64,000 bases of DNA. Origin: Streptomyces cyaneofuscatus (lineage in GTDB: Bacteria; Actinomycetota; Actinomycetes; Streptomycetales; Streptomycetaceae). Every line of letters begins with the position of its first letter. The first letter of the stretch is position 1. The stretch lies in assembly GCF_000718135.1 (NCBI RefSeq), contig NZ_JOEM01000014.1:1-64000 (forward strand). The letters run 5' to 3'. Made by a program: the position numbers and the translations under genes. This document shows positions 48,536 to 58,869 of this stretch, one piece after another. Below the pieces are notes generated by a model. It made no database searches. It saw only the letters and a program-made list of their open reading frames with translations, and had not been told where the DNA came from.

Positions 48536-50689
48536 ATGCCCACAGCCCGTCAGCAGTCAGCTGAGCAGCTACAAAGGACAGATCCCCATCATCGCGGCAC
48601 GCGCGGTCGGTCCTCCGCGTCGGCGCCGTCGCCCGTGCACGCCGAGCTCCTCCAGCCCCCAGGTGATTCCATGATCGGTCGTATTCCCGTCCTGGACGTC
48701 CGTCCCCTCGTCGACTGCGGCAGACGTCCGGCGAAGGCGGTCGTCGGTGAGACCTTCCAGGTCACCGCCACCGTCTTCCGCGAAGGCCATGACGCGGTGG
48801 CGGCCAACGTCGTCCTGCGCGATCCGAGCGGACGGGTGGGACCGTGGACCCCGATGCGCGAGCTGGCCCCGGGCACGGACCGGTGGGGCGCCGAGATCAC
48901 GCCGGACGCCGAGGGGCGCTGGACGTACACGGTGGAGGCGTGGAGCGATCCGGTCGCCACCTGGCGCCACCACGCGGCGATCAAGATCCCGGCGGGCATC
49001 GACACCGATCTGGTCCTGGCGGAGGGCGCGGCCCTGCTGGAGCGGGCCGCCGCCGGCGTACCGAAGAAGAACGGACGTGAGGCGGTGCTCGCCGCGGTGG
49101 ACGCGCTGCGCGACACCGGCCACTCCCCCGCCGCCCGGCTGGCCGCCGCCCTGACCCCGGCCGCCGAGGCCGTCCTCGGCCGGTACCCGCTGCGCGAACT
49201 GGTCACCCGGTCCAAGCCGCTGGCGGTGCGCGTCGAGCGCGAGCGGGCACTGTACGGCTCGTGGTACGAGCTGTTCCCGCGCTCGGAGGGGGCGAAGCGG
49301 GTGCCGGTGGACCCGGCCGACACCTCGCCGGACGCGCCGACCCGGCTGGTCAGCGGCACGTTCCGGACGGCGGCCGAGCGGCTGCCCGCGGTCGCCGCCA
49401 TGGGGTTCGATGTCGTGTACCTGCCCCCGATCCACCCGATCGGTACGACCCACCGCAAGGGCCCGAACAACACGCTGACGCCCGGTGAGCACGATCCGGG
49501 CGTGCCGTGGGCGATCGGTTCGCCGGACGGCGGGCACGACGCCATCCACCCGGAGCTGGGCACGCTGGAGGACTTCGACCACTTCGTGGAGGTGGCCCGC
49601 AACCTCCGGATGGAGATCGCGCTGGACTTCGCGCTCCAGTGCTCCCCGGACCACCCGTGGGTCAAGGACCACCCGGACTGGTTCCACCACCGGCCCGACG
49701 GCTCGATCGCGTACGCCGAGAACCCGCCGAAGAAGTACCAGGACATCTACCCGATCGCCTTCGACAAGGACATGCGCGGTCTGGTGGCGGAGACCGTACG
49801 TATCCTGCGCTTCTGGATGGACCACGGCGTACGTATCTTCCGCGTCGACAACCCGCACACCAAGCCGGTGGTGTTCTGGGAGAAGGTGATCGCCGAGATC
49901 AACGGCACCGACCCCGACGTCATCTTCCTGGCGGAGGCGTTCACCCGTCCGGCGATGATGCACACCCTGGGCGCGGTCGGGTTCCAGCAGTCGTACACGT
50001 ACTTCACCTGGCGGAACACCAAGCAGGAGCTGACGGAGTACGTCACGGAGCTGTCGGGGGACGCCGCCTCGTACATGCGGCCCAACTTCTTCGTGAACAC
50101 CCCGGACATCCTGCCGGGCTACCTCCAGCACGGCGGCCGCCCGGCCTTCGAGGCCCGGGCCGTGCTCGCCGCCACCCTCGCCCCGTCCTGGGGCGTCTAC
50201 GCGGGATTCGAGCTGTGCGAGAACACCCCGGCCAAGCCGGGGAGCGAGGAGTACCTGCACTCGGAGAAGTACGAACTGCGCCCGAGGGACTGGGAGTCGG
50301 CGGAGCGCGAGGGCCGCACGCTGACGCCCCTGATCACCTCGCTGAACCGGATCCGACGACGTAACCCCGCGCTCCAGCAGCTGCGCGAGGTGCACTTCCA
50401 CCACGCCGACAACGAGTCGCTGATCGTCTACAGCAAGCGTTCCGGTTCGAACACCGTTCTGGTGGTCGTGAACCTCGACCCTCACCACACCCAGGAGGCC
50501 ACGGTCTCGTTGGACATGGAGCGGCTCGGCCTCCAGGGGCACGAGCGCGTACCGGTGCGCGACGAGCTCACCGGCGACACCTATCACTGGGGCAGGGCCT
50601 TCTATGTGCGCCTAGAGCCGGGCATCACGCCCGCGCACATCGCCGTCCTGCGACCGTCCCCGCCGACCGGAGGGTCACCCACACCATGA
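48536..50689 (+). CDS. glgE: Alpha-1,4-glucan:maltose-1-phosphate maltosyltransferase GlgE
   Basis: This 717-residue GH13_3 enzyme adds maltosyl units from maltose-1-phosphate to alpha-glucan. It closely resembles Streptomyces GlgE as I recall it: an N-terminal dimer domain ([28 protein letters not shown]), a substrate motif KGPNNTL, nucleophile Asp438 in [10 protein letters not shown] and acid/base Glu467 in [10 protein letters not shown]; the 29-residue spacing equals that of S. coelicolor GlgE (D394/E423). ATG 48536 is chosen because AGGAG lies 5-6 nt upstream. Its stop overlaps the treS start (ATGA). Confidence 0.97.
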   Translation: MPTARQQSAEQLQRTDPHHRGTRGRSSASAPSPVHAELLQPPGDSMIGRIPVLDVRPLVDCGRRPAKAVVGETFQVTATVFREGHDAVAANVVLRDPSGRVGPWTPMRELAPGTDRWGAEITPDAEGRWTYTVEAWSDPVATWRHHAAIKIPAGIDTDLVLAEGAALLERAAAGVPKKNGREAVLAAVDALRDTGHSPAARLAAALTPAAEAVLGRYPLRELVTRSKPLAVRVERERALYGSWYELFPRSEGAKRVPVDPADTSPDAPTRLVSGTFRTAAERLPAVAAMGFDVVYLPPIHPIGTTHRKGPNNTLTPGEHDPGVPWAIGSPDGGHDAIHPELGTLEDFDHFVEVARNLRMEIALDFALQCSPDHPWVKDHPDWFHHRPDGSIAYAENPPKKYQDIYPIAFDKDMRGLVAETVRILRFWMDHGVRIFRVDNPHTKPVVFWEKVIAEINGTDPDVIFLAEAFTRPAMMHTLGAVGFQQSYTYFTWRNTKQELTEYVTELSGDAASYMRPNFFVNTPDILPGYLQHGGRPAFEARAVLAATLAPSWGVYAGFELCENTPAKPGSEEYLHSEKYELRPRDWESAEREGRTLTPLITSLNRIRRRNPALQQLREVHFHHADNESLIVYSKRSGSNTVLVVVNLDPHHTQEATVSLDMERLGLQGHERVPVRDELTGDTYHWGRAFYVRLEPGITPAHIAVLRPSPPTGGSPTP

Positions 50690-52392
50690 TCGTCAATGAG
50701 CCTGTCCACGACACGTTCGAGGACACACCCGCCAAGGACCGTGATCCCGACTGGTTCAAGCGCGCCGTCTTCTACGAGGTGCTCGTCCGGTCCTTCCAGG
50801 ACTCCAACGGCGACGGAATCGGCGACCTCAAGGGCATCACCGCCAAACTGGACTACCTCCAGTGGCTCGGTGTCGACTGCCTCTGGCTGCCGCCGTTCTT
50901 CAAGTCCCCGCTGCGCGACGGCGGTTACGACGTCTCCGACTACACCGCCGTGCTGCCGGAGTTCGGTGACCTCGCCGACTTCGTGGAGTTCGTGGACGCC
51001 TCGCACCAGCGGGGCATGCGCGTCATCATCGACTTCGTCATGAACCACACGAGCGACCAGCACGAGTGGTTCCAGCAGTCCCGCACCGACCCGGACGGGC
51101 CGTACGGCGACTACTACGTCTGGGCGGACGACGACAAGCAGTTCCAGGACGCCCGGATCATCTTCGTCGACACCGAGACGTCCAACTGGACCTTCGACCC
51201 GGTGCGCAAGCAGTACTACTGGCACCGCTTCTTCTCGCACCAGCCGGACCTCAACTACGAGAACCCGGCCGTCCAGGAGGAGATCCTCGCGGCCCTGCGG
51301 TTCTGGCTGGACCTCGGCATCGACGGCTTCCGGGTCGACGCGGTGCCCTACCTCTACCAGCGCGAGGGCACCAACTGCGAGAACCTCCCCGAGACCCACC
51401 ACTTCCTCAAGCGGGTTCGCAAGGAGATCGACGCCAACTACCCGGACACCGTGCTCCTCGCCGAGGCCAACCAGTGGCCGGAGGACGTCGTCGACTACTT
51501 CGGCGACTACGAGGCCGGCGGCGACGAGTGCCACATGGCGTTCCACTTCCCCGTCATGCCGCGCATCTTCATGGCGGTGCGCCGCGAGAGCCGCTACCCG
51601 GTCTCCGAAATCCTGGCGAAGACACCAGAGATCCCCAAGAACTGCCAGTGGGGCATCTTCCTGCGCAACCACGACGAGCTGACCCTCGAAATGGTCACGG
51701 ACGAAGAGCGCGACTACATGTACGCGGAGTACGCCAAGGACCCGCGGATGCGCGCCAACATCGGCATCCGCCGGCGCCTGGCCCCGCTGCTGGACAACGA
51801 CCGCAACCAGATCGAGCTGTTCACCGCCCTGCTGCTGTCGCTGCCCGGCTCCCCGATCCTCTACTACGGGGACGAGATCGGGATGGGCGACAACATCTGG
51901 CTGGGCGACCGGGACGCCGTGCGCACCCCGATGCAGTGGACGCCCGACCGCAACGCCGGGTTCTCCTCCAGCGATCCGGGGCGGCTCTACCTCCCCACGA
52001 TCATGGACCCGGTCTACGGCTACCAGGTCACCAACGTGGAAGCGTCGATGGCCTCGCCGTCCTCGCTGCTGCACTGGACCCGGCGGATGATCGAGATCCG
52101 CAAGCAGAACCCGGCCTTCGGGCTCGGCGAGTACACCGAGCTGCCGTCGTCCAACCCGGCGGTGCTGGCGTTCACCCGCGAGTACAAGGACGACCTCGTC
52201 CTGTGCGTGCACAACTTCTCGCGGTTCGCGCAGCCGACGGAATTGGACCTCCGATCGTTCAACGGACGTCATCCGGTGGAATTGATCGGCGGGGTACGCT
52301 TCCCGGCCATCGGCCAGTGGCCCTACCTGCTGACACTGGCCGGACACGGCTTCTACTGGTTCCGGCTGCGCAAGGACGCGCCGCCGGCCTGA
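50686..52392 (+). CDS. treS: Trehalose synthase (maltose alpha-D-glucosyltransferase) TreS
   Basis: This 568-residue GH13_16 enzyme interconverts trehalose and maltose, supplying maltose for the kinase Mak. The motifs are [26 protein letters not shown] (nucleophile Asp218), [12 protein letters not shown] and [12 protein letters not shown]. There is no fused maltokinase domain; the kinase is the separate downstream gene. ATG 50686 overlaps the glgE stop, so the two are coupled. A strong hairpin follows the gene. Confidence 0.97.
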   Translation: MIVNEPVHDTFEDTPAKDRDPDWFKRAVFYEVLVRSFQDSNGDGIGDLKGITAKLDYLQWLGVDCLWLPPFFKSPLRDGGYDVSDYTAVLPEFGDLADFVEFVDASHQRGMRVIIDFVMNHTSDQHEWFQQSRTDPDGPYGDYYVWADDDKQFQDARIIFVDTETSNWTFDPVRKQYYWHRFFSHQPDLNYENPAVQEEILAALRFWLDLGIDGFRVDAVPYLYQREGTNCENLPETHHFLKRVRKEIDANYPDTVLLAEANQWPEDVVDYFGDYEAGGDECHMAFHFPVMPRIFMAVRRESRYPVSEILAKTPEIPKNCQWGIFLRNHDELTLEMVTDEERDYMYAEYAKDPRMRANIGIRRRLAPLLDNDRNQIELFTALLLSLPGSPILYYGDEIGMGDNIWLGDRDAVRTPMQWTPDRNAGFSSSDPGRLYLPTIMDPVYGYQVTNVEASMASPSSLLHWTRRMIEIRKQNPAFGLGEYTELPSSNPAVLAFTREYKDDLVLCVHNFSRFAQPTELDLRSFNGRHPVELIGGVRFPAIGQWPYLLTLAGHGFYWFRLRKDAPPA

Positions 52393-52404
52393 TCCGGCGG
52401 CGCT

Positions 52405-52436
52405 CCGTGCGGGACGGTTTCCGCCGTCCCGCACGG
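52405..52436 (+). terminator. Hairpin after treS
   Basis: A perfect 13-bp GC-rich inverted repeat (52405-52417 with 52424-52436) with loop TTTCCG starts 13 bp after the treS stop. It may terminate or attenuate before mak; the 198-bp gap probably also holds a promoter for mak-glgB. Confidence 0.75.
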
Positions 52437-52590
52437 GGCACTCTGGACGCAGGGCCCGGGCCTTCACGGTTCGGCCGTTCGAGTCCGTAAGCACCTTCCT
52501 CTCCCGACACGTCCCGCACAGCCGGACAGCCATTGCCGCAATCCGGGACACTCTTCGCATCCTGTGTGCCCGGGGAAAGGACGCGATGCC

Positions 52591-54012
52591 ATGTCGGAGG
52601 CTGCATCCACTCACGTCGCCCTGGCGAAGAGCACGAGGAACAGCGCAACCCCAAGCAGTACGGTGGACGGCGCCCTGCTGCCGTCCCTCGCCCCCCTGCT
52701 CCACGAATGGCTGCCCCGGCAGCGGTGGTTCGCCGGCAAGGGCCGGCCGGTCACCGGGTTCGCCCTGGTCTCGGCCACCGAGATGCTGCCGCTGGACGGC
52801 ACCGCGGGCCCCGGTCTGCTCCATCTGCTGGTCCGGGTCCAGCAGCCGTCGCCGTCGGCCCGCCCGGGCGACGACTGCTACCAGCTCCTGATCGGCGTAC
52901 GGGGTTCGCTGCCGACCACGCTCGCCGCGGCCCTGATCGGCCGGGTGGAGCGCGGACCGCTGGCCGGGCGGACCGTCTACGACGCGCTGCACGATCCGCG
53001 CCTGGCGGACCTTCTGCTGGAACGGTTCCGCCGCCCGGGCACCCTCGGCTCCCTCCGCTTCGAGCGGACCGCCGCGATCCCGGCCGGTCTCGCGCCCCGG
53101 GTGCTGGACGCCGAACAGTCCAACTCCTCGCTGGTCTACGGCGATGCGTACATCCTCAAGATCTTCCGCCGGGTCTTCCCGGGCACCAACCCGGATCTGG
53201 AGCTGCCGCTCGCCCTGGCCCGCGAAGGGTGCGACCGCGTCCCGGCGCCGGTCGCCTGGTTCGAGGCCCCCGGCACCGAACCGCTCACCCTGGGCGTGCT
53301 CCAGCCCTTCCTGCACGGTGCCCGGGACGGCTGGCAGCTCGCGCTGACCGCGCTCACGGCGGGCCGCGACTTCGTCCCCGAGGCGCGGGCGCTCGGCCGG
53401 GCCACAGCCGAGGTGCACACCGCGCTCGCCGCGGCGCTGCCCACCCCGGCACTGCACGGCACGCAGACCCGGCAGCTGATCGCCCAGATGGCCCAACGTC
53501 TGGAGGCCGCCGCCCAGGCGGTGCCCGCCCTCGTCCCGTACGTCCCCGCGCTGCGCACCGCATTCGACGCCGTCACGGCGCTCGGGCACCGGGGCGGCGG
53601 CTGGGCGCAGCAGCGGGTGCACGGCGACCTCCATCTCGGCCAGGCGCTCCGCTCCCCCGACGGCTTCTGGTCGCTGATCGATTTCGAGGGCGAACCGGCC
53701 CGCCCGCTGGGCGAGCGCCGCCGTCCGGCACCCCCGGTCCGCGATGTGGCGGGCATGCTGCGCTCCTTCGACTACGCGGCCCGCTCGCACCGCCCGTGGA
53801 ACCCCGAGTGGGCGGCCCGCTGCCGTGCCGCCTACTGCGAGGGGTACGCGCTCGCTTCGGGCACCGATCCGCGCGGGGAACCAGAGCTGCTGCGCGCCCA
53901 CGAGACCGACAAGGCGGTCTACGAGGTGGTGTACGAGGCCCGGCACCGCCCCGACTGGCTGCCGGTCCCGATGGCCGCCATCCAGCGACTGGCCCAGTCC
54001 GCCGCGGCCTGA
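52591..54012 (+). CDS. mak: Maltokinase (Pep2/Mak)
   Basis: This 473-residue ATP-dependent kinase makes maltose-1-phosphate, the GlgE donor. It belongs to the aminoglycoside-phosphotransferase-like kinase fold: an N-terminal cap ([16 protein letters not shown]), the catalytic loop [11 protein letters not shown] and the metal-binding [12 protein letters not shown]. The C-terminal helices ([15 protein letters not shown]) match actinobacterial Mak. ATG 52591 follows GGGGAAAGGA. The gene is commonly labelled pep2 in streptomycetes. It is 65 bp upstream of glgB. Confidence 0.94.
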   Translation: MSEAASTHVALAKSTRNSATPSSTVDGALLPSLAPLLHEWLPRQRWFAGKGRPVTGFALVSATEMLPLDGTAGPGLLHLLVRVQQPSPSARPGDDCYQLLIGVRGSLPTTLAAALIGRVERGPLAGRTVYDALHDPRLADLLLERFRRPGTLGSLRFERTAAIPAGLAPRVLDAEQSNSSLVYGDAYILKIFRRVFPGTNPDLELPLALAREGCDRVPAPVAWFEAPGTEPLTLGVLQPFLHGARDGWQLALTALTAGRDFVPEARALGRATAEVHTALAAALPTPALHGTQTRQLIAQMAQRLEAAAQAVPALVPYVPALRTAFDAVTALGHRGGGWAQQRVHGDLHLGQALRSPDGFWSLIDFEGEPARPLGERRRPAPPVRDVAGMLRSFDYAARSHRPWNPEWAARCRAAYCEGYALASGTDPRGEPELLRAHETDKAVYEVVYEARHRPDWLPVPMAAIQRLAQSAAA

Positions 54013-54077
54013 GCCGCACTCCCCCTTCCCCCTCCTTCTCCCCTCCGCCCTCCGACCTCTCCGAGGAGGCAGTCCCT

Positions 54078-56474
54078 GTGACCGCCCGCAAGCCGTCCCG
54101 TAAGGGATCCCGCAAGACCGCCGAAGCCGCCGCCCCTGAAGCCGTGAGCGTGGAGACCGTGCCCGCTCCCGTCCCGGTGGAAGCCGTCGAAGCCGCCGCG
54201 ACGACGACCGAGCCCGCGCCCGCACCCGCCAAGCGCGCCCGGCCCAAGCGCGCTGACGCCGTCCCGCCGCTCCCCCGGCAGGCCGGTGACGCGAGCGCCC
54301 GTCCCGCACCGGCTCTGGACCTCGCGGACCGTGGCCGGCTGCTGGCCGGTGACCACCACGACCCGCACTCCGTGCTCGGCGCCCGTCCGATCCCGGGCGG
54401 GGTGCTGGTGCGCGCGCTGCGCCCCTTCGCCCGCTCGGTGACAGTGCTGACCGATGACGTACAGGCCGAACTGCACGACGACGGGGACGGGTTCTTCTCC
54501 GGGGTGCTGCCGGTGAAGGAGGTCCCGGCCTACCGGCTCCGGGTCGCGTACGACGACAACACCATCGAGGTGGACGACCCGTACCGTTTCTGGCCCGCGC
54601 TCGGCGACCTCGACCTCCACCTGATCGCGGAGGGCCGCCACGAGGAGCTGTGGCGGGCGCTCGGCTCGGAGCCGATGGTCCACCAGGGGGTGGCCGGGAC
54701 CCGGTTCACCGTGTGGGCGCCGAACGCGCGCGGGGTGCGGGTGACCGGCGACTTCACCTACTGGGACGGCACGGGCCTGCCGATGCGTTCGCTCGGCTCG
54801 ACCGGGGTGTGGGAGCTGTTCCTGCCCGGGATCGGCGAGGGCGCGCTCTACAAGTACGACATCTGCCGCCCGGACGGTTCGCACACGGTCCGCGCCGACC
54901 CGATGGCCCGCCGCACCGAGGTCCCGCCCGCGACCGCCTCGGTGGTCACCGCCTCGCACCACGAGTGGCGGGACGCGGACTGGATGGCGCACCGGGGCGA
55001 CCGCCCGGTCCACGAGGCCCCGTTCTCCGTCTACGAGGTCCACCTAGCCTCCTGGCGCCCCGGCCTGACGTACCGTCAACTCGCCGACCAGCTCCCCTCC
55101 TACGTCAAGGACCTCGGCTTCACGCACGTCGAGCTGATGCCGGTCTCCGAGCACCCCTTCGGCGGTTCCTGGGGCTACCAGGTCACCGGGTTCTACGCGC
55201 CGACCTCCCGGATGGGCACCCCGGACGACTTCCGGTACCTGGTGGACGCCCTGCACCGGGCCGGCATCGGCGTCATCATGGACTGGGTCCCGGCCCACTT
55301 CCCGCGCGACGACTGGGCGTTGGCCGAGTTCGACGGGCGGCCGCTGTACGAGCACGCCGACCCGCAGCGCGCGGCGCACCCGGACTGGGGGACGCTGGAG
55401 TTCGACTACGGCCGCACGGAGGTCCGCAACTTCCTGGTCGCCAACGCCACGTACTGGTGCGAGGAGTTCCACATCGACGGGCTGCGGGTCGACGCCGTCG
55501 CCTCGATGCTCTACCTCGACTACTCCCGTGAGGACGGCCAGTGGTCGCCCAACGACCAGGGGGGCCGGGAGAACTGGGACGCGGTCGGCTTCCTCCAGGA
55601 GATGAACGCGACCGTCTACCGGCGCAACCCCGGGGTCGTCACCATCGCCGAGGAGTCCACCGCCTGGGACGGCGTCACCCGCCCCACCGACAGCGGCGGC
55701 CTGGGCTTCGGGCTGAAGTGGAACATGGGCTGGATGCACGACTCGCTCCAGTACGTGTCCAAGGAACCGATCCACCGTAAGTACCACCACAACGAGATGA
55801 CGTTCTCGATGGTGTACGCGTACAGCGAGAACTACGTACTGCCGATCTCGCACGACGAGGTGGTGCACGGCAAGCAGGCGCTGGTGGCGAAGATGCCCGG
55901 CGACTGGTGGCAGCAGCGCGCCAACCACCGCGCCTACCTGGGCTTCATGTGGGCCCACCCGGGCAAGCAACTCCTGTTCATGGGCCAGGAGTTCGCCCAG
56001 GGAGCGGAGTGGTCGGAGGGCCACGGCCCGGACTGGTGGCTGCTGGACCCGACGTACGAGGCCTCCGGCGACCACCGCGGGGTGCGGAACCTGGTGGGCG
56101 ACCTGAACGCGGTGTACGGGGCGGTGCCCGCGCTGTGGCAGCGCGACACGGTGCCGGAGGGGTTCAGCTGGGTGGACGGCGGCGCGGCCGAGGACAACGT
56201 CTTCGCGTTCCTGCGGTACGACGCGGACGGCTCGCCGCTGCTCGCGGTCTCGCACTTCTCCCCGGTGGTCCGGCACGACTACCGCCTCGGGGTGCCGGAG
56301 ACCGGGACCGAGGGCTGGGTGGAGGTCCTGAACACGGACGCGGACCGGTACGGCGGCAGCGACGTACGCAACGAGGAACCGCTCAAGGCGGAGGCGGTGC
56401 CCGCACACGGCCGCCCGGCCAGCATCTCGCTGACGCTGCCGCCGCTGGCGACGGTGTGGTTCCGGCCGGCGTGA
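54078..56474 (+). CDS. glgB: 1,4-alpha-glucan branching enzyme GlgB
   Basis: This 798-residue GH13_9 enzyme introduces alpha-1,6 branches into the GlgE product. A low-complexity Lys/Ala/Pro-rich extension (about 1-85) precedes an N-terminal beta module ([12 protein letters not shown]) and CBM48. The catalytic domain has [22 protein letters not shown] (nucleophile Asp472), [11 protein letters not shown] and [15 protein letters not shown] 54078 follows GAGGAGG 8 nt upstream. Upstream in-frame sequence to 52533 is antifunctional shadow over mak. The gene ends the glucan locus at a 19-bp stem terminator. Confidence 0.96.
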   Translation: MTARKPSRKGSRKTAEAAAPEAVSVETVPAPVPVEAVEAAATTTEPAPAPAKRARPKRADAVPPLPRQAGDASARPAPALDLADRGRLLAGDHHDPHSVLGARPIPGGVLVRALRPFARSVTVLTDDVQAELHDDGDGFFSGVLPVKEVPAYRLRVAYDDNTIEVDDPYRFWPALGDLDLHLIAEGRHEELWRALGSEPMVHQGVAGTRFTVWAPNARGVRVTGDFTYWDGTGLPMRSLGSTGVWELFLPGIGEGALYKYDICRPDGSHTVRADPMARRTEVPPATASVVTASHHEWRDADWMAHRGDRPVHEAPFSVYEVHLASWRPGLTYRQLADQLPSYVKDLGFTHVELMPVSEHPFGGSWGYQVTGFYAPTSRMGTPDDFRYLVDALHRAGIGVIMDWVPAHFPRDDWALAEFDGRPLYEHADPQRAAHPDWGTLEFDYGRTEVRNFLVANATYWCEEFHIDGLRVDAVASMLYLDYSREDGQWSPNDQGGRENWDAVGFLQEMNATVYRRNPGVVTIAEESTAWDGVTRPTDSGGLGFGLKWNMGWMHDSLQYVSKEPIHRKYHHNEMTFSMVYAYSENYVLPISHDEVVHGKQALVAKMPGDWWQQRANHRAYLGFMWAHPGKQLLFMGQEFAQGAEWSEGHGPDWWLLDPTYEASGDHRGVRNLVGDLNAVYGAVPALWQRDTVPEGFSWVDGGAAEDNVFAFLRYDADGSPLLAVSHFSPVVRHDYRLGVPETGTEGWVEVLNTDADRYGGSDVRNEEPLKAEAVPAHGRPASISLTLPPLATVWFRPA

Positions 56475-56488
56475 TGGCCTGACCTGTA

Positions 56489-56539
56489 CGGAAGGGGCCC
56501 GCCCCGGGTCGCTCAGGCCCCGGGGCGGGCCCCTTCCGT
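56489..56539. terminator. Very strong bidirectional terminator between glgB and the thioredoxin gene
   Basis: A perfect 19-bp GC-rich inverted repeat (56489-56507 with 56521-56539) and 13-nt loop lie between convergent stops at 56474 and 56548. Confidence 0.9.
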
Positions 56540-56547
56540 GCGTCCGG

Positions 56548-56889
56548 TCACGCGGCCGCGAGCACGTCCTCCAGCTCTTGGAGCAGCTTGCGCTTCGGCC
56601 GGGCGCCGACCATCGACGTCACCGGTTCGCCCGCGCGGAAGACCATCAGGGTCGGTGTCGCCATGACGCCGAAGCGGACGGTGACGCCGGGGTTGCGGTC
56701 GACGTCGAGCTGGACGACCCTGATCCGTCCGGCCTCCTGCAGGGCTATCTCCCCGAGCACCGGGGCGAGTTGGCGGCAGGGTCCGCACCAGTCGGCGGTG
56801 AACTGGACCAGCACCGGCAATGCGGAGCCCAGCACCTCCCGCTCGAAGGTCTCCTCGGTCACGTCGGCGATGCCTTCGGTACGAATCAT
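56548..56889 (-). CDS. Thioredoxin
   Basis: This 113-residue cytoplasmic thioredoxin carries the redox motif WCGPC in FTADWCGPCRQLAPVL, the cis-Pro region MATPTLMVFRAG, and a normal fold length. ATG 56889 overlaps the MerR gene stop (ATGA) and has GGAGGG upstream. Co-translation with a MerR regulator suggests thiol- or redox-responsive control. Confidence 0.95.
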   Translation of the reverse strand: MIRTEGIADVTEETFEREVLGSALPVLVQFTADWCGPCRQLAPVLGEIALQEAGRIRVVQLDVDRNPGVTVRFGVMATPTLMVFRAGEPVTSMVGARPKRKLLQELEDVLAAA

Positions 56890-57296
56890 GGTTGCCCTCC
56901 TAGTTCGCAACGGGGCGCCGGGCCGCCGGGCAAGCCGGGGGACGCCTCCAGTTCGGCTCGGGCGAGCTGGACGCCGACCTCGGCGCGCACCGAACGCAGC
57001 TGGCCGATCAGGGCGTCCAGCTCGTCGAGCTTGCGCCGGTAGACGGCGAGCGAGGCGGGACAGGAGTCCCCGGCCGGGTGGCCGGCCCGCAGGCAGTCGA
57101 CGAAGGGCCGGGTCTCCTCCAGGTCGAACCCGAATTCCTGCAGGGTCCTGATCTGCTGGAGGAGACGCAGGTCGCCCTCGTCGTAGCTGCGGTAACCGTT
57201 CTCCGCGCGCCGCGCGGGCAGCAGCCCGCGCGACTCGTAGTAGCGGAGCGTCCGCGTCGTCGTCCCGGCCCGTTCGGCCAGCTCCCCGATTCGCAT
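56886..57296 (-). CDS. MerR-family regulator of the thioredoxin operon
   Basis: This 136-residue MerR protein has an N-terminal winged HTH (MRIGELAERAGTTTRTLRYYESRGLLPARRAENGYRSY), a dimerisation helix, and two cysteines about 12 residues apart (FVDCLRAGHPAGDSCPAS) that could sense oxidants or metals, plus a C-terminal Cys (PRCELGG). Its own promoter contains a MerR-type dyad in a 19-bp spacer, so autoregulation is likely. ATG 57296 lies about 6 nt after the -10 box, so the mRNA is probably leaderless. Confidence 0.93.
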   Translation of the reverse strand: MRIGELAERAGTTTRTLRYYESRGLLPARRAENGYRSYDEGDLRLLQQIRTLQEFGFDLEETRPFVDCLRAGHPAGDSCPASLAVYRRKLDELDALIGQLRSVRAEVGVQLARAELEASPGLPGGPAPRCELGGQP

Positions 57297-57302
57297 GGGC
57301 CG

Positions 57303-57333
57303 ACCGTATTCCTTGACGCCGACGTCAAGGCAA
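57303..57333 (-). promoter_or_regulatory. MerR-type promoter with 19-bp spacer and operator dyad
   Basis: On the minus strand, -35 TTGCCT (57333-57328) and -10 TACGGT (57308-57303) are separated by 19 bp. The spacer region carries CCTTGACG (57311-57318) and CGTCAAGG (57323-57330), exact 8-bp arms with 4 bp between. Long spacers bridged by a dyad are the hallmark of MerR activation. Confidence 0.7.
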
Positions 57334-57358
57334 GGCCGCCGCCGGGACCGCGCGGCCG

Positions 57359-58699
57359 TCAGCTCGCGCGGGCCGCCGAGCGCCGGCGTACGGCCCAGAC
57401 GATGGAGCCGCCCGCGAGCAGCGCGGCGCCTGCCGCGCCCGCCAGGGGCAGGGTGGAGTCCGAGCCGGTCGCCGCCAGGCCGCCGCCCGTCTGCGGGGTG
57501 GTCCCGCCGGAGGTGGAGCCGCTGCCGGAGGTGGCGGAGCCGCCGGTGGTGCCCGTGTCGCTGCCGCCGGTGGAGCCGGACGAGGCCGAGCCGGAGGAGC
57601 CGGAGGTGGAGCCGCCCGTGGAGCCCGTACCGCCGTCGGTGGAGCCGGTGGGGCCGGCCGAACCGCCGGTGGAGGAGGTGCCGCCCGTGGACTCCGTGCC
57701 GTCGGTGGGCGGTTCGGGGGTGTCGACCACGATCTCGGCGGTGTCGTTGGCCGCGTTCTTGTCGAAGGGGCGGGCCGCGCCGCCGAAGGACATCCTGCCT
57801 GTCGTCCGGCCGACGGCCTTGTCGATGCGCAGGACGAAGGAGTAGGTCTCCCCGCCCTTCGCCTCGACCCACGACTGCGAGGTCCCGCACCGGTAGTGCG
57901 TCTGGATGACCGGGCGGCAGAACCCGTGGGCCTTGGTGACGGTGGTGCCGGCCGGGATGTGGACGTCGACGTTGGCGGCGCTGGTGCCCTGATCCCGGTA
58001 GACGCGGGCGGGACCCTCGTTGGTGAAGGTGACCAGGGCGGTGACCTTGTCGCCCACTTTCCCCTGGAGCTCCGCTCCGGTCAGCGCGTAGTCGGCGGTG
58101 TTGACCGCCGTGACCTCCGTCCGCGAGCCGGGCTCTGCATGGGCGGCCCGGTCGGCTGCGGTGGCCTCGCCCCGCTCGACCAGCTTCAGCGGCCCGCCGG
58201 TGCCCGGCTCGGGCTCGCCGTGGTGGATGTCGGGGTGGGGCACCGGCTCCTCGGCCAGCAGCCCCAGACCCACCTCGTCGTACAGCGCGTTCGCCCGCGC
58301 CGTGAGCGCGATGGGCTGCTCGGTCCCGTACAGCACACCCGGCTTCAACGGCTGGTCGACGGTGCAGTCGGCCCGGTGCTCCTTCGGCCACTCGCCGCCC
58401 GGGGAGAGGGTGTAGTACACGCAGTTGGAGTAGGTCTCGGCGGGAGCGATACCGGAGGAGTAGGTGTAGCTCACCCAGACCTTGGGCAGCTCCTCCGTCC
58501 CCTTGTTGAGCAGGCTCACCGGCAGCCCGAAGCCGCTGCCCGCGGCGATCCCGGTGACCGGCGCGAGGGCACGGACCCCCAGGTCGGGCTTGATCGCGTC
58601 CGCCTGGGCGGGTGCGGCCCCCAGCGCGATCAGGGCGGCGGTCGCCGACACTGCGGTGGCGCTCAGCAGCGTACGACGGCCGGAAGCGGCGATCCCCAT
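57359..58699 (-). CDS. LAXTG-anchored surface protein with Ser/Gly/Thr-rich stalk
   Basis: This 446-residue sortase substrate has a signal peptide (RRTLLSATAVSATAALIALGAAPAQA), two beta-sandwich-like domains with paired cysteines (SNCVYY/RADCTV; GFCRPV/YRCGTS), a stalk of about 75 residues of Gly/Ser/Thr (GSTGGS-type repeats), then LAATG, a hydrophobic helix and an RRRSAARAS tail. ATG 58699 has AAGGA 4 nt upstream; TTG 58714 is unlikely. It is a distant paralogue of the protein at 37972-39042, sharing the AGSGF motif before the first strand. Confidence 0.9.
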   Translation of the reverse strand: MGIAASGRRTLLSATAVSATAALIALGAAPAQADAIKPDLGVRALAPVTGIAAGSGFGLPVSLLNKGTEELPKVWVSYTYSSGIAPAETYSNCVYYTLSPGGEWPKEHRADCTVDQPLKPGVLYGTEQPIALTARANALYDEVGLGLLAEEPVPHPDIHHGEPEPGTGGPLKLVERGEATAADRAAHAEPGSRTEVTAVNTADYALTGAELQGKVGDKVTALVTFTNEGPARVYRDQGTSAANVDVHIPAGTTVTKAHGFCRPVIQTHYRCGTSQSWVEAKGGETYSFVLRIDKAVGRTTGRMSFGGAARPFDKNAANDTAEIVVDTPEPPTDGTESTGGTSSTGGSAGPTGSTDGGTGSTGGSTSGSSGSASSGSTGGSDTGTTGGSATSGSGSTSGGTTPQTGGGLAATGSDSTLPLAGAAGAALLAGGSIVWAVRRRSAARAS

Positions 58700-58799
58700 G
58701 AAATCCTTGGTCAAAGACGGTCGACTGCCCCCTGGGCAGTTTTTTCATCCGCAAGACATGCCCCGGCATCGAATGGTTGTACGGACCCGCAGCGCACAG

Positions 58800-58835
58800 C
58801 AAGGACACCCGTACCGGGGGATACGGGTGTCCTTG
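58800..58835 (-). terminator. Terminator after dctA
   Basis: A perfect 14-bp inverted repeat (58800-58813 with 58822-58835) and 8-nt loop begin 34 bp beyond the minus-strand stop at 58870. Confidence 0.8.
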
Positions 58836-58869
58836 GGTGGGGGGTGTCGCAGTGGCTGGAAAGGGCCGG

